Shown piece after piece: positions 8,106 through 16,677 of a stretch of 28,283 bases of DNA; within the stretch, counting starts at the first letter, position 1, and the number at the start of each line of letters is the position of its first letter. The stretch spans positions 1-28,283 of the IMG/VR virus record IMGVR_UViG_3300030102_001498. One strand, written 5' to 3'. Made by a program: the position numbers and the translations under genes. The stretch comes from a virus. The notes under the pieces were generated by a model. It searched no databases, had not been told where the DNA came from, and saw nothing but the letters and a program-made list of their open reading frames with translations.

Positions 8106-8851
8106 TATATAAAACTTGTTTTTAATTCATTTACCATAACAATAATACTCCAATCTATTGTTACTCTTAATTCACCTGTGCATGTAACTTTTATGTAGTC
8201 AGGTGTGTCACTTATAGCAGTAAAATCATTTGTCCAACCATTTATTCCATGATTATGGTTTGTTAAATTGTTTTGTCCAATTCTACTTAATACACCTGCA
8301 TGTACTCTAAATGTATTACGTTGATATTTACCCATACATGCATCATCACTACTATCTATACGTTTTGCTAAAATATAACATTCTAATGCTATTACAGATT
8401 CTTTAGTTTCATCTATTATAAATCTTTTACCACTTTCACCACCAATAAATATTTCTGTTTGTGTTGCATCTGTTGTTCTACCCTCAAACATTAAAACACT
8501 ACGTTGTGTACGTCCTAAACTGCTTGTAATAGCATGATTAAATTCACTATGTCTTGTTGTATGTGCAAATTTGCCTATTGTATGAGTATTATCTACATTT
8601 GCTAATGTGTTATAATCACCAATTATATTATTGTTTATTGCATCTTCATCTATTGTATTACCTATGCCTAAAATATTTCTATTACCTGTATAATTATCTA
8701 CTGGTTTTATAACATTATCAATAATACATGTATTATTCACAAATTTACCACCTACCATTTTACAATCTGTACTATCACCTGCAACTTCTGAACCTTTATC
8801 ACCAATAAAAGTTATTACATTATCAACTATTTGAAATATTCTTTTTGCCAT
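8105..8851 (-). CDS. Tail-associated fibre or adhesin-like protein
   Basis: A 248-residue protein. Residues about 55-100 contain repeated Asn/Gly/Ile turns (NRNILGIGNTIDEDAINNNI, then GDYNTLANVDNTHTIGKF), resembling the short left-handed beta-roll repeats of trimeric adhesin heads. The C-terminal half is beta-rich with His/Asn segments (NNLTNHNHGINGW) and ends in VTIDWSIIVMVNELKTSFI, compatible with a trimeric fibre tip. It is coupled to the large baseplate gene (TAATG at 8851) and precedes the tape measure. A receptor-binding role is inferred from repeats and position; the family was not recognised. Confidence 0.55.
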   Translation of the reverse strand: MAKRIFQIVDNVITFIGDKGSEVAGDSTDCKMVGGKFVNNTCIIDNVIKPVDNYTGNRNILGIGNTIDEDAINNNIIGDYNTLANVDNTHTIGKFAHTTRHSEFNHAITSSLGRTQRSVLMFEGRTTDATQTEIFIGGESGKRFIIDETKESVIALECYILAKRIDSSDDACMGKYQRNTFRVHAGVLSRIGQNNLTNHNHGINGWTNDFTAISDTPDYIKVTCTGELRVTIDWSIIVMVNELKTSFI

Positions 8852-11241
8852 TATATTTTAATTAATTCAACTTTTGCTAAATCTGTTTGTCCTGCTTTAT
8901 AATCTATTTTTGTAACTCTATATTGTTGGTTATTTATAATAATAGTATCTGCAAAACTAAATGCTTGTATGTCGGTTTCTGTTAAATATACTTTTGCTTT
9001 AACTAATACACGTTCTTGCGTATACCTTTCATTAACATAATCAAACCAAAATTTATTATATAGATTTTGGGGTGTTGCAAATGGTGTAGAAATAAAAACG
9101 TTTTGTGTATAACCAAAATTTAAATCGTGATCTGCAATTGTTAAATCATCAGGATATTTTTGGAAATGCCCACCTGATGTATATTTTTGTGATGTCCGTA
9201 CACCTGTAACATCATTTAATGTTGTGTGTATATTTTTTGTATTTCTAAAAATTAATCTTGGTTTGTTTTCAATTTGTTCATATACTCCATCTTCATAACC
9301 ATAACATGTACTGTACCTTAATCCACTTGACAATTGTTGAAAAACTGTTGCACTAAAAACTTCTAATTTTATTTCTTTTTCATCAATATAATCAACTGGT
9401 ATTTGTATACTTATTGAACCATAATCTTCATCTGTCGCATTTTTATATGTAATTAAATTAACATCATTTTCATCATTACTATATGACCATGTAATTTTAC
9501 TTGGTATACGTTCATAATTTTGTAATATTTCTGTTGTATCAATTTTATTTGACCAATTTTTTGTTGTACCACCTTTAATAAAATCATTATATGGTTCTAT
9601 TTTTAATATACCATTTCTGTTTTCTATTACTAGATTAAACATTTTAGTTATGTCTTTGACAATATCTGCTAATTTAACATCACCATGATTATCATGTATT
9701 TTAGTTTGTATTGCATTTGTAGTTGAAGATAATGGTGCAACTGCTAATCTATTAGCAAAAAAACCTGTTAATAAATCATGTCTAAGACACATTGCATGTA
9801 GTGATGAATTTTCAGTAGTATTACCAACACCTTTAAAAAATTTAAAACCTGTACCAACTTGAAATGGTGTTGTGTTTTGTGTAAAATTTGCATTTAAATG
9901 AAATTGACATTCACCTGTAAATACAGTATCATTTAAAAGATGCCAATTATGTGAATAACGTGCAATCCAGGCATCACCACCACTTTTTTTAATTCTAAAA
10001 TCTAATGTATCACCTGCATTTAATACAATTGTTGTTTGACCTTGTATTTTTTTATACATTATTTCTTGTTGTGGTGAACCACCTGCTTGTTCAAAAATAC
10101 TATCTTGTTGGTTAGGCATTGTAAATTCTTGTATAATATGATCTGTGTCTGTTGATCCATCATTTTGCCTACCTATAATTGATATTGTGACTTCTTCAGT
10201 TGCAAATACATGTACTGTTAATGATACAAACACCTTAAAATTATCACTAGGTGATGTAACTGTACCATTTGTACCCATTAAGTTGCCTGGATCATTTGTA
10301 ATACCACTAACTGTTGTTGGTTCAATAGTGTATGGTATATTAGTATAATTAGTTGTAATATTATGTACTTGATCAAATGAAAATTTTGTAAAAATAGTGT
10401 TTGCATTTTGTATAACTGGCACATAATCATTATCAATAAAAAGATGGTCAATACTTGGTGTTGATACAACTGAAGCACTACTATTATCAATAAATCTATA
10501 TGCACTACCAAAGTTTGAATTTATACGACTATCATTTAAACCTGTGTCCATATAAATTTGTTTAAAAAAACTACTATTAAAAAAATCACTATCATATTCA
10601 AAACCTGCAAATTCAAATATTTTATTAATTATATTAAACATTCTAATAAATGGCTGATAATTAGTTGCACCAATCATTTGTGTTATATGTCCTGAAGAAT
10701 TACCAATAATGCCTAAATTTTGCACTAATGAATAATATATTGCCTGTGTATTATTACCATTTAGTAATGTAATACCTGTACTAGAACCAAACACATCTGT
10801 ACTATCATTTATATTTGTATCTGTAAAATCATGTGTAAATTCAGAAAAATTTAAATCTGACAAAGTTGCATCACCTAATACTTCAATCAATCGTACACTT
10901 TCACCTAATAAATTAACTTTATATTTAGTTTCTGTATCTAATTTTACTATTTCATTTAAATACAACAAACCCTCAAATACTGAAATATTATTTACAAATA
11001 ATTCACATTTATGCCCCTTTAAAGTATCATATTGTGACACATCACTTTGCAAATCATATAAATAACCAAAATATCTATTATTATTTTTTGTTGCAGGTAA
11101 ATCAAAACTTTTACTATAATGACCTGTTTTACTTTCAATATCACGTAAATCATCTACACCATATGTAATATTTATACTTTCATCACCATATGTATCTAAT
11201 TCAAAATCTTTTGTGTCTGTATATACAACTAATCGTATCAT
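8851..11241 (-). CDS. Large baseplate/tail hub protein
   Basis: A 796-residue protein, the largest in the genome. The N terminus (MIRLVVYTDTKDFELDTYGD, then DLRDIESKTGHYSKSFDLPA and TKNNNRYFGYLYDL) is a pattern I recall from Bacteroidota phages in the position of a distal tail/hub protein. The middle is Asn/Thr-rich beta structure with an apparent carbohydrate-binding-like region at about 320-450. Residues 510-590 include an ADIVKDITKMFNLVIENRNG segment typical of phage hub domains, and the end is YRVTKIDYKAGQTDLAKVEL. It probably joins the tail tube to the fibres and makes first contact with the cell surface. It overlaps the preceding tail gene by 4 nt (ATGA). Confidence 0.65.
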   Translation of the reverse strand: MIRLVVYTDTKDFELDTYGDESINITYGVDDLRDIESKTGHYSKSFDLPATKNNNRYFGYLYDLQSDVSQYDTLKGHKCELFVNNISVFEGLLYLNEIVKLDTETKYKVNLLGESVRLIEVLGDATLSDLNFSEFTHDFTDTNINDSTDVFGSSTGITLLNGNNTQAIYYSLVQNLGIIGNSSGHITQMIGATNYQPFIRMFNIINKIFEFAGFEYDSDFFNSSFFKQIYMDTGLNDSRINSNFGSAYRFIDNSSASVVSTPSIDHLFIDNDYVPVIQNANTIFTKFSFDQVHNITTNYTNIPYTIEPTTVSGITNDPGNLMGTNGTVTSPSDNFKVFVSLTVHVFATEEVTISIIGRQNDGSTDTDHIIQEFTMPNQQDSIFEQAGGSPQQEIMYKKIQGQTTIVLNAGDTLDFRIKKSGGDAWIARYSHNWHLLNDTVFTGECQFHLNANFTQNTTPFQVGTGFKFFKGVGNTTENSSLHAMCLRHDLLTGFFANRLAVAPLSSTTNAIQTKIHDNHGDVKLADIVKDITKMFNLVIENRNGILKIEPYNDFIKGGTTKNWSNKIDTTEILQNYERIPSKITWSYSNDENDVNLITYKNATDEDYGSISIQIPVDYIDEKEIKLEVFSATVFQQLSSGLRYSTCYGYEDGVYEQIENKPRLIFRNTKNIHTTLNDVTGVRTSQKYTSGGHFQKYPDDLTIADHDLNFGYTQNVFISTPFATPQNLYNKFWFDYVNERYTQERVLVKAKVYLTETDIQAFSFADTIIINNQQYRVTKIDYKAGQTDLAKVELIKI

Positions 11242-12668
11242 AATGTTTGTACCCTTGTATTGTGACCTTTTTTAATTTGTATAACATATTGCATTAACAT
11301 GTCATTTGCACTTGTTTGTTTTATATATTCTTTTTCTTCTACACATACAGGTACAAATTGTACTGTTGTGCCTTTACCAACTTGCATGTATACTTGAGGT
11401 GATATAAATAATTCTTTTAATGCAGTTGCTTCAGCTTCAGTAATATAATCTGTATTGGCTTCAATCATTTCTTCTGCTACTGTCTGTAATGCACGTTTAC
11501 CACCCTGTGCTGATATTTGATCATAACTTCTACCTTGATAATCACCATAATTAGATTTATAATATGTTTTTTTCAGTTGTGTTGTTTTTGTAGATTTTTT
11601 ATAAAAGTTGTAATAATCCCATGTGCCTAAACTATTTACATATGCTAATCTAATAGTTTCAAAACCTTTACAATCATCATCTGTTAATCTGACAGTAATG
11701 GTTTCTGTCATTACTGTACCTAATATACCTGTACCTTGTATAGTATAATATGATGTGTCTGCACTTTGCGTACCATTTCTTATTTCTATGTTGTTAAAAC
11801 CAACACCTGCATAAAATAAAGCAGGTACAGTATTATATGAATGTAATGCATCATGATAATCTAATGACACATTACTTTGTCCTGATGTACCACCTATTGT
11901 ATTACTAAATAAAGTATGATTTATTGTTGCTAATAAACTGTTACTACTATCATATAATTTAAATGTTATAAATACTAAACCTGAATGTTTTGTATTGTCT
12001 GATAAATCAAATTTACCTTGAAAAAATGCAACTAAACCAAAATCACTTTTTCTCCATTTACGATCAATTGTACTTGGCATTGTTGATAAAAATTTCTTAC
12101 TTGTACCATTTGGTAAATATGACAACCAGTCAAAACTTTCAAAACCATCTTCTAATTGTTCAACTGCGTTTGTAACACTAAATATTTCACTATTAATTTG
12201 CCCTGTTATTGCAACGTTACCAGTTGCTGATGTTGCAAATTCTTCACGAAATTGCACAAAAAATCTTCTAAAGTTTTTTCTATTACCTGCAAAACTATCT
12301 ATTTGATGTATTGAATGTTGTTTTGTACTAAACCCTACACCATTAAATTTACTTTCAAATTCAGGTTTACCAGGCACTAATGTGTTTGGTATACCTAATG
12401 TGTCTGTACTGCAATTATCTGCTAATATATTTGCAATATTAAATACTGCAAATCCTTTTGCGTTTGCAGGTGCTTTTAAAGTTGCTACTATATTTTGTTG
12501 TCCATATGGTGTTGTGTCACCCTCTACATCATTCATGTATATATGTGCAACATATTTATGTCTAAATGTGTTTGTTAATGTACCACCACCTACTATAAAA
12601 ATAACATCACCATGTCCTGGTCTTATTCTTAAATCTGTACTTGGTTGTTGTTGTATAATTAATGCCAT
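11238..12668 (-). CDS. Tail/baseplate structural protein
   Basis: A 476-residue beta-rich protein starting at ATG 12668 with MALIIQQQPSTDLRIRPGHG, then FRHKYVAHIYMNDVEGD and KAPANAKGFAVFNIANIL. The C-terminal third contains FETIRLAYVNSLGTWDYYNF followed by a basic stretch, ALKELFISPQVYMQ and VQFVPVCVEEKEY. The IRLAY-N-LGTWDYYNF block is recalled from large structural proteins of Bacteroidota phages. No signal peptide. It lies between the gp10-like neck gene and the hub gene and is coupled to the latter (ATGA), so I place it in the baseplate or distal tail. Exact role unknown. Confidence 0.55.
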   Translation of the reverse strand: MALIIQQQPSTDLRIRPGHGDVIFIVGGGTLTNTFRHKYVAHIYMNDVEGDTTPYGQQNIVATLKAPANAKGFAVFNIANILADNCSTDTLGIPNTLVPGKPEFESKFNGVGFSTKQHSIHQIDSFAGNRKNFRRFFVQFREEFATSATGNVAITGQINSEIFSVTNAVEQLEDGFESFDWLSYLPNGTSKKFLSTMPSTIDRKWRKSDFGLVAFFQGKFDLSDNTKHSGLVFITFKLYDSSNSLLATINHTLFSNTIGGTSGQSNVSLDYHDALHSYNTVPALFYAGVGFNNIEIRNGTQSADTSYYTIQGTGILGTVMTETITVRLTDDDCKGFETIRLAYVNSLGTWDYYNFYKKSTKTTQLKKTYYKSNYGDYQGRSYDQISAQGGKRALQTVAEEMIEANTDYITEAEATALKELFISPQVYMQVGKGTTVQFVPVCVEEKEYIKQTSANDMLMQYVIQIKKGHNTRVQTL

Positions 12669-12674
12669 TATTTT

Positions 12675-13199
12675 TTAGTTTAAAAAATCTTTAGTTGCAA
12701 ATTTCAAAAATTGTTGTACATCATCTGCATATGCTTTAGTAAAATCAGCAGGTAAATTTTTATAGTGTTGTCTAAATGCATTACTAAAAAACCTAGTTGC
12801 AGGTAAACCAAATAATGCAATTGATCTACCTATTAAAAATGCTAAACTTTTACGTTTAATAAATCTACCTTTTTTATCACGTCCTTGTATACCTTTGCGT
12901 TTTGCCCAATTTTCAATTACACCTTTTTTTATGTTTTGTCCTTTAAATTTGTATGGTGATTTATATGCTTTACGTTTACCACCTTTACTGCCTTTTACAC
13001 CTTTATCTACAAATTTACCATAATCTGCCATGAAAAAGTCCAACTCAATTGCACCACTAGGATATACTTTTACATTATAATCCATACCCTGTGCTAATTT
13101 ACCACTATCAATATGATCTTGTTTACTTAAGTTTTGTATTGACTGGTTTATAACCTTTTGTGCAAAACGTTCTAATACTTTTTCTGTGTTTGCGTACAT
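12675..13199 (-). CDS. HK97 gp10-like neck/tail-completion protein
   Basis: A 174-residue basic protein. Pattern: an N-terminal helix (LERFAQKVINQSIQNL), HIDSGKLAQGMDYNVKVYP, then DFFMADYGKFVDKGVKG, a Lys/Gly-rich loop at about 69-108, and a C-terminal helix. The motif of a short beta pair followed by Y-x-x-F/Y-V-D-K-GVKG is typical of HK97 gp10-type proteins, which close the tail tube or the neck. It starts on the stop of the previous gene (TAATG at 13199). A longer-than-usual basic central loop is the only oddity. Confidence 0.7.
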   Translation of the reverse strand: MYANTEKVLERFAQKVINQSIQNLSKQDHIDSGKLAQGMDYNVKVYPSGAIELDFFMADYGKFVDKGVKGSKGGKRKAYKSPYKFKGQNIKKGVIENWAKRKGIQGRDKKGRFIKRKSLAFLIGRSIALFGLPATRFFSNAFRQHYKNLPADFTKAYADDVQQFLKFATKDFLN

Positions 13200-13654
13200 T
13201 ATGCCGTTGCTACTACTATTTCAACATCAGTTTCACTTGCACCTGTACGTACAAATACGTCTGATATACTATGTGCTAATGTTGTAATTGCACCACCACT
13301 TGTATTACTATCAACTACTAATGCTGAAATAACAAAACTTTCACCTGCATCTAATTGAAACGCACAACCAACATTACTTTCTTCTGCAAATGTTATGTTT
13401 ATTGCGTTTGTATCATCAAGATTAGTAATACGCATATACTTAAAATCATCACTATCAAATACATTATTTGTAGGATCAGATGCAAATTCTACTAATGTAT
13501 GTGTTGTACTTGCTTTTAATTGATATACCCTGCTATTGTATTGTGCAATACCTGTAATTTCTTGCGTTGTTGTTTTGTCATATGTTACACCATTTAGTGT
13601 AATAGTTTCTTTTATGTCTACTGTTAATGTAGATGTTGTTACTGTTGTTGCCAT
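13199..13654 (-). CDS. Virion protein, beta-rich, unknown role
   Basis: A 151-residue Thr/Val-rich predicted beta-sandwich. It starts MATTVTTSTLTVDIKETITL, contains NSRVYQLKASTTHTLVEFAS, KYMRITNLDDTNAINITF and FQLDAGESFVIS, and ends EIVVATA. The pairing of RITNLDD-x-x-x-I with LDAGESF is recalled from small phage structural proteins near the neck genes, possibly a decoration or tail protein. No signal peptide. It lies between two neck genes and is coupled to the gp10-like gene by TAATG. Confidence 0.55.
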   Translation of the reverse strand: MATTVTTSTLTVDIKETITLNGVTYDKTTTQEITGIAQYNSRVYQLKASTTHTLVEFASDPTNNVFDSDDFKYMRITNLDDTNAINITFAEESNVGCAFQLDAGESFVISALVVDSNTSGGAITTLAHSISDVFVRTGASETDVEIVVATA

Positions 13655-13661
13655 TTATTTA

Positions 13662-14153
13662 TTAAATTATGTCACCTGCACATGCACTTGCATTAAAGGT
13701 GACTGTTATACTTATATCTGCTACCCAACCCGACACTTCATTGTCAAAACGTTCTGTAAATGGTGAACAACTTACATTGTCATTCATTCTAAAATCATTT
13801 TCCATATCACCAAATGATGTACTATGTTTAAACTGACTTATAAAATCACCAATTACTTGTAATGTATCACTTAGTACATCATTTTCATTTGCTTCATCTT
13901 TACTTACTAAATCCATAACATATAATTTTAATGCGTATGTCAATTCATTAGCAGTATAATTTGCACTTTCAATACTTAAATGTGACAATGCATATGCAGT
14001 ATCATTTAAATCAATTTCAAATATATCACCAAATGTAAATGTTTGTATATAACTGTTATCATCTGCAATTTGTTCATATAATTTAATTATATTTAACAAT
14101 GTTACATTTTTTTGTAATTGTCCTGCGTTATTTGTAAATGTTGGAAATGTCAT
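13662..14153 (-). CDS. Putative neck/tail terminator protein
   Basis: A 163-residue protein: QLQKNVTLLNIIKLYEQIAD helix, then FTFGDIFEIDLNDTAYALSH, a middle YALKLYVMDLVSKDEANEND and LSDTLQVIGDFISQF, and a beta-rich C terminus. The GDIFEIDL plus LYVMDLV-x-x-DE-NEND-LSDTLQ-IGDF order is a strongly conserved pattern I recall from Bacteroidota phages, usually next to the chaperone and gp10-like genes. Its ATG overlaps the stop of the frameshifted tail chaperone (ATGA at 14150-14153), which supports the longer chaperone product. A tail terminator role is inferred from location and size. Confidence 0.55.
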   Translation of the reverse strand: MTFPTFTNNAGQLQKNVTLLNIIKLYEQIADDNSYIQTFTFGDIFEIDLNDTAYALSHLSIESANYTANELTYALKLYVMDLVSKDEANENDVLSDTLQVIGDFISQFKHSTSFGDMENDFRMNDNVSCSPFTERFDNEVSGWVADISITVTFNASACAGDII

Positions 14154-14907
14154 TTTTTTATACTATTTAAATCTTTAGAATAACACAAAAATGTAAAACA
14201 TTCTTCTGCACATAATTCTAATACTTTATTTATTTTTGTTATATCACCATTCGCTAAATTATATATTACTCCATACCAACCCCATTTGTTGCTAAATTGT
14301 TGTTCTGTGTCATGTATGTTTTCTTCTTGTTTTTCTTCTTGTTGGAATATAATTGCAAAACGTTCAGATATTCCTTTGCGATAGTCAAAAAAAAATTTGA
14401 TGCACCATTAACCGTTGCAACACTTAATGCATCTTTAAATATTTCTGCAACTTTTAAACATTTTGTACTATCATAATCTTCTATATTATACTTTTTGTTT
14501 TTACGTTTTACAACTGGTCTGTATAATATAGCCATGATTTTATGCATATTTTTCCATATGTCATTTAAATAATTATCAAGATCAACAAATTCTGCCATTG
14601 TCATATCTTTTAAATTAGGATTAAAACCATATTCTACACCATCAACTTCTATTATATAGTTTAATGTTGTGTTTACTTTTTTTGTCAATAGTTTTGCAAC
14701 ATATTTTAATACAATATCTATGTCTGATTTTTTGCACTTTTCTAATGTTTTAAAAGGTGCGTTTGTAAAACAACTAATTGTGTTTAATGCTTTTGTATGT
14801 TTGTCTGTATCTTTTTCTATTTGCATAAATTTTTGATAACATGACAAACTAACTTCTGTCCATTTTTGTGGTATATAATATTCTTTGTTGTTTAGTGTTA
14901 ATAACAT
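14150..14907 (-). CDS. Tail assembly chaperone with apparent -1 frameshift extension
   Basis: The zero-frame product runs from ATG 14907 to a stop at 14266 (213 residues). A TTG at 14916 could add three residues but ATG is preferred. In the -1 frame an open frame continues from the T9 run (14387-14395) to TGA 14150, giving about 252 residues after a shift at residue 172-174. The alternative C terminus reads protein-like: FDYRKGISERFAIIF, then NKWGWYGVIYNLANGD and VLELCAEECFTFLCYSKDL, whereas the zero-frame end is low-complexity Lys/Asn. Lambda G/GT-type chaperones use such -1 shifts to make two products that coat the tape measure. Position between terminase and tail genes fits. The shift could also be a missing T in the run. 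Confidence 0.65.
14387..14395 (-). other. T9 run: candidate -1 slippery site or sequencing undercall
   Basis: The minus strand reads AAT TTT TTT TTG in the zero frame. A -1 slip gives TTT TTT TTT GAC and joins the open frame ending at 14150. T-T-T-T-T-T-T heptamers are valid slippery sites. A missing T in the assembly would produce the same picture. Confidence 0.6.
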
Positions 14908-14925
14908 TTGTATCAAGTTATTTAT

Positions 14926-14936
14926 TAGTAAATATA
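14926..14936 (-). promoter_or_regulatory. Repeated promoter-like motif, copy C
   Basis: Minus strand TATATTTACTA followed by ATAAATAACTTGATACAA and the chaperone ATG at 14907. It lies about 35 nt downstream of a hairpin (14971-15006), the same arrangement as copy A. No TTG box is found at the host -33 spacing. Confidence 0.5.
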
Positions 14937-14970
14937 AATTGTTTAGTTTTGGTGCGTATTTGTTTATTTG

Positions 14971-15006
14971 ACAGGTAGTGTATTTATGTTTTTGGTCACT
15001 ACCTGT
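14971..15006. terminator. Hairpin just after the large terminase gene
   Basis: ACAGGTAGTG (14971-14980) pairs perfectly with CACTACCTGT (14997-15006) around a 16-nt loop. Read on the plus strand it is followed by eight T; on the minus strand eight A precede it and no U-tract follows. It may therefore act mainly against antisense transcripts, or as a pause or processing site for minus-strand RNA. The stem shares GACAGGTA with the terminator at 2732-2755. Confidence 0.55.
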
Positions 15007-15011
15007 TTTTT

Positions 15012-16325
15012 TTAGTGTATATAGTATTTCCCTATATTAGGTTTTAATTCAAAATACATACGCATCATCAATGCATCAGAATAGTCAGGTGAACGTCCTA
15101 ATATGTTTTTTACTTTTTCTTTTGACACAATTGCTAATTTAGTGTCTTTATCTATTTTATCACGTCTGACTTGGTCTAATTCTTTTGTCATATGTTCTAT
15201 AATCTTTGTATTATTTGTTTTAACATATATCTGACCTGTGTTTATATAATCTGCTAATTTATAATAACATTGTGTTTTTAGATTCATGTAGTTTTCACCA
15301 TTTATTGGTTTACTATTATTGACAAATGGTTTTGCTTTTAATATGTCTGTTAAACCACCACCTACACCATCATCATCAACTACTATATTTTTTAATGGTA
15401 CGTTTTCTAATCTTTGTATTTCTCTTATTTCTTTTGATGCATCTGTTATACTATTTGCATCTAATACTTTAATTTTTTCTGCACGTAAACCATTCCAGTA
15501 TATTATGACAGTTTTATCTTTACCAAATCTTGCAACATCACATGATATATATTTATCACCACCACCAACTATTGTATTATCAAATATAGTTAATATTGCA
15601 TTATAATCTATTAATTTATCTATACTATCATCATATTCCCAGTTGCCAAATAATAACCTTTGTTTGCTTATTTCATCTAATTTTTTTAATTGATCTTGGT
15701 AATGTCTTGAAATGTGTATATTGTCAGTTGCTAATGCCTGGATAAACTTTCTATGTATTGGTAATTCATTTTGTTTGTCAGGTAAATAAAATTCATTGTA
15801 CACCCAGTTTTTAGCAGGATTACATGACATAAATAATTTAGGTATTAAATTATATTCATCTAATTTATACCTTATTCTTGAAGATAATATTGCTTTAGCT
15901 TTTTGCGTAACTTGATTACATTCGTCAATAAATGCCATACTAAGCTCCAAAGAACCTAAATTATCAAAATTAGGATCACTAGGATATAAGAACAAATCCT
16001 TTAATATAACCTCTGATCCATTATAAAATTTAATTACGTTTGATGCACCATTAAATGTATAATCTTTATTTGCTTTTAAACCCCAACTACTGCAAATTTC
16101 GAAAAAGGAATTTAAAGTTGTCTTTTTTAAATTATCGAGCTTAGATCTTCCGATTAAACAACGTATGCCTTTATATTTTATACATGACAATATAATCCAT
16201 GCACAACCAATATATGATTTACCACCACCTGCACCACCACCAAAAAGTATTTCTGTACTTTCATTGTCGAATAAATACTTTATTGCTTGACTTTGTTTTG
16301 GTGTAAATTCACAATCAATTGTCAT
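15012..16325 (-). CDS. terL: Terminase large subunit
   Basis: The packaging motor: an ATPase that drives DNA into the prohead plus a nuclease that cuts the concatemer. The 437 residues show Walker A GGGAGGGKS (29-37), Walker B AFIDE (131-135) with a following Asn, and an SCNPAKNWVYNEFY coupling segment (167-180). The RNase H-like nuclease domain has Asp263 in SCDVARFGKDKT, VVDDDGVGGG (315-324) and SPDYSDALMMRM (412-423). All expected acidic residues are present, so it should be active. It overlaps the small terminase by 11 nt. The tail block starts after the hairpin and motif beyond its stop. Confidence 0.95.
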   Translation of the reverse strand: MTIDCEFTPKQSQAIKYLFDNESTEILFGGGAGGGKSYIGCAWIILSCIKYKGIRCLIGRSKLDNLKKTTLNSFFEICSSWGLKANKDYTFNGASNVIKFYNGSEVILKDLFLYPSDPNFDNLGSLELSMAFIDECNQVTQKAKAILSSRIRYKLDEYNLIPKLFMSCNPAKNWVYNEFYLPDKQNELPIHRKFIQALATDNIHISRHYQDQLKKLDEISKQRLLFGNWEYDDSIDKLIDYNAILTIFDNTIVGGGDKYISCDVARFGKDKTVIIYWNGLRAEKIKVLDANSITDASKEIREIQRLENVPLKNIVVDDDGVGGGLTDILKAKPFVNNSKPINGENYMNLKTQCYYKLADYINTGQIYVKTNNTKIIEHMTKELDQVRRDKIDKDTKLAIVSKEKVKNILGRSPDYSDALMMRMYFELKPNIGKYYIH

Positions 16326-16677
16326 CTGTTAATTTGATGTTGATATGTATAGGTTCATCATCTGTTGTAATATCATGTTGTTGTTTTTCCCAGTAACCAC
16401 GTTTACGTCCTTTAGTTTTTAAATAAAAAATTGTTGCACTTGTATTGTTTTCTTGTATTTGTTCAAACAATTTACTTTCTGCAAAATCTAAACTTACATT
16501 TTCTATTTCTTTTACTTTGTTTGCAAAATCAATATCTGTCTTTAGCCACTTATAAAACGTACTACGTGGTACATCTACTTGTTTACATGCAGTTGTAACT
16601 ACACCTAAACATTGCTCTAATGCATCTAATATTGCTTCTTTTTTTATATGTCTACTTTTGTCTACCACAACATTCAC
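16315..16677 (-). CDS. terS: Terminase small subunit
   Basis: A 120-residue DNA-recognition subunit that binds the packaging site and loads the large subunit. The N-terminal half holds a helix-turn-helix: KKEAILDALEQCLGVVTTAC, then VDVPRSTFYKWLKTD (39-53), typical of terS-type HTH proteins. The middle helix (SLDFAESKLFEQIQENNTSA) should form the oligomer core, followed by IFYLKTKGRKRGYWEKQQ, a well-known phrase of this family. No ATG is in frame near the start; GTG 16677 is used and lies inside the end of the ParB-like gene (26 nt overlap), with GTG 16668 as an alternative. Confidence 0.85.
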   Translation of the reverse strand: MNVVVDKSRHIKKEAILDALEQCLGVVTTACKQVDVPRSTFYKWLKTDIDFANKVKEIENVSLDFAESKLFEQIQENNTSATIFYLKTKGRKRGYWEKQQHDITTDDEPIHINIKLTDDN

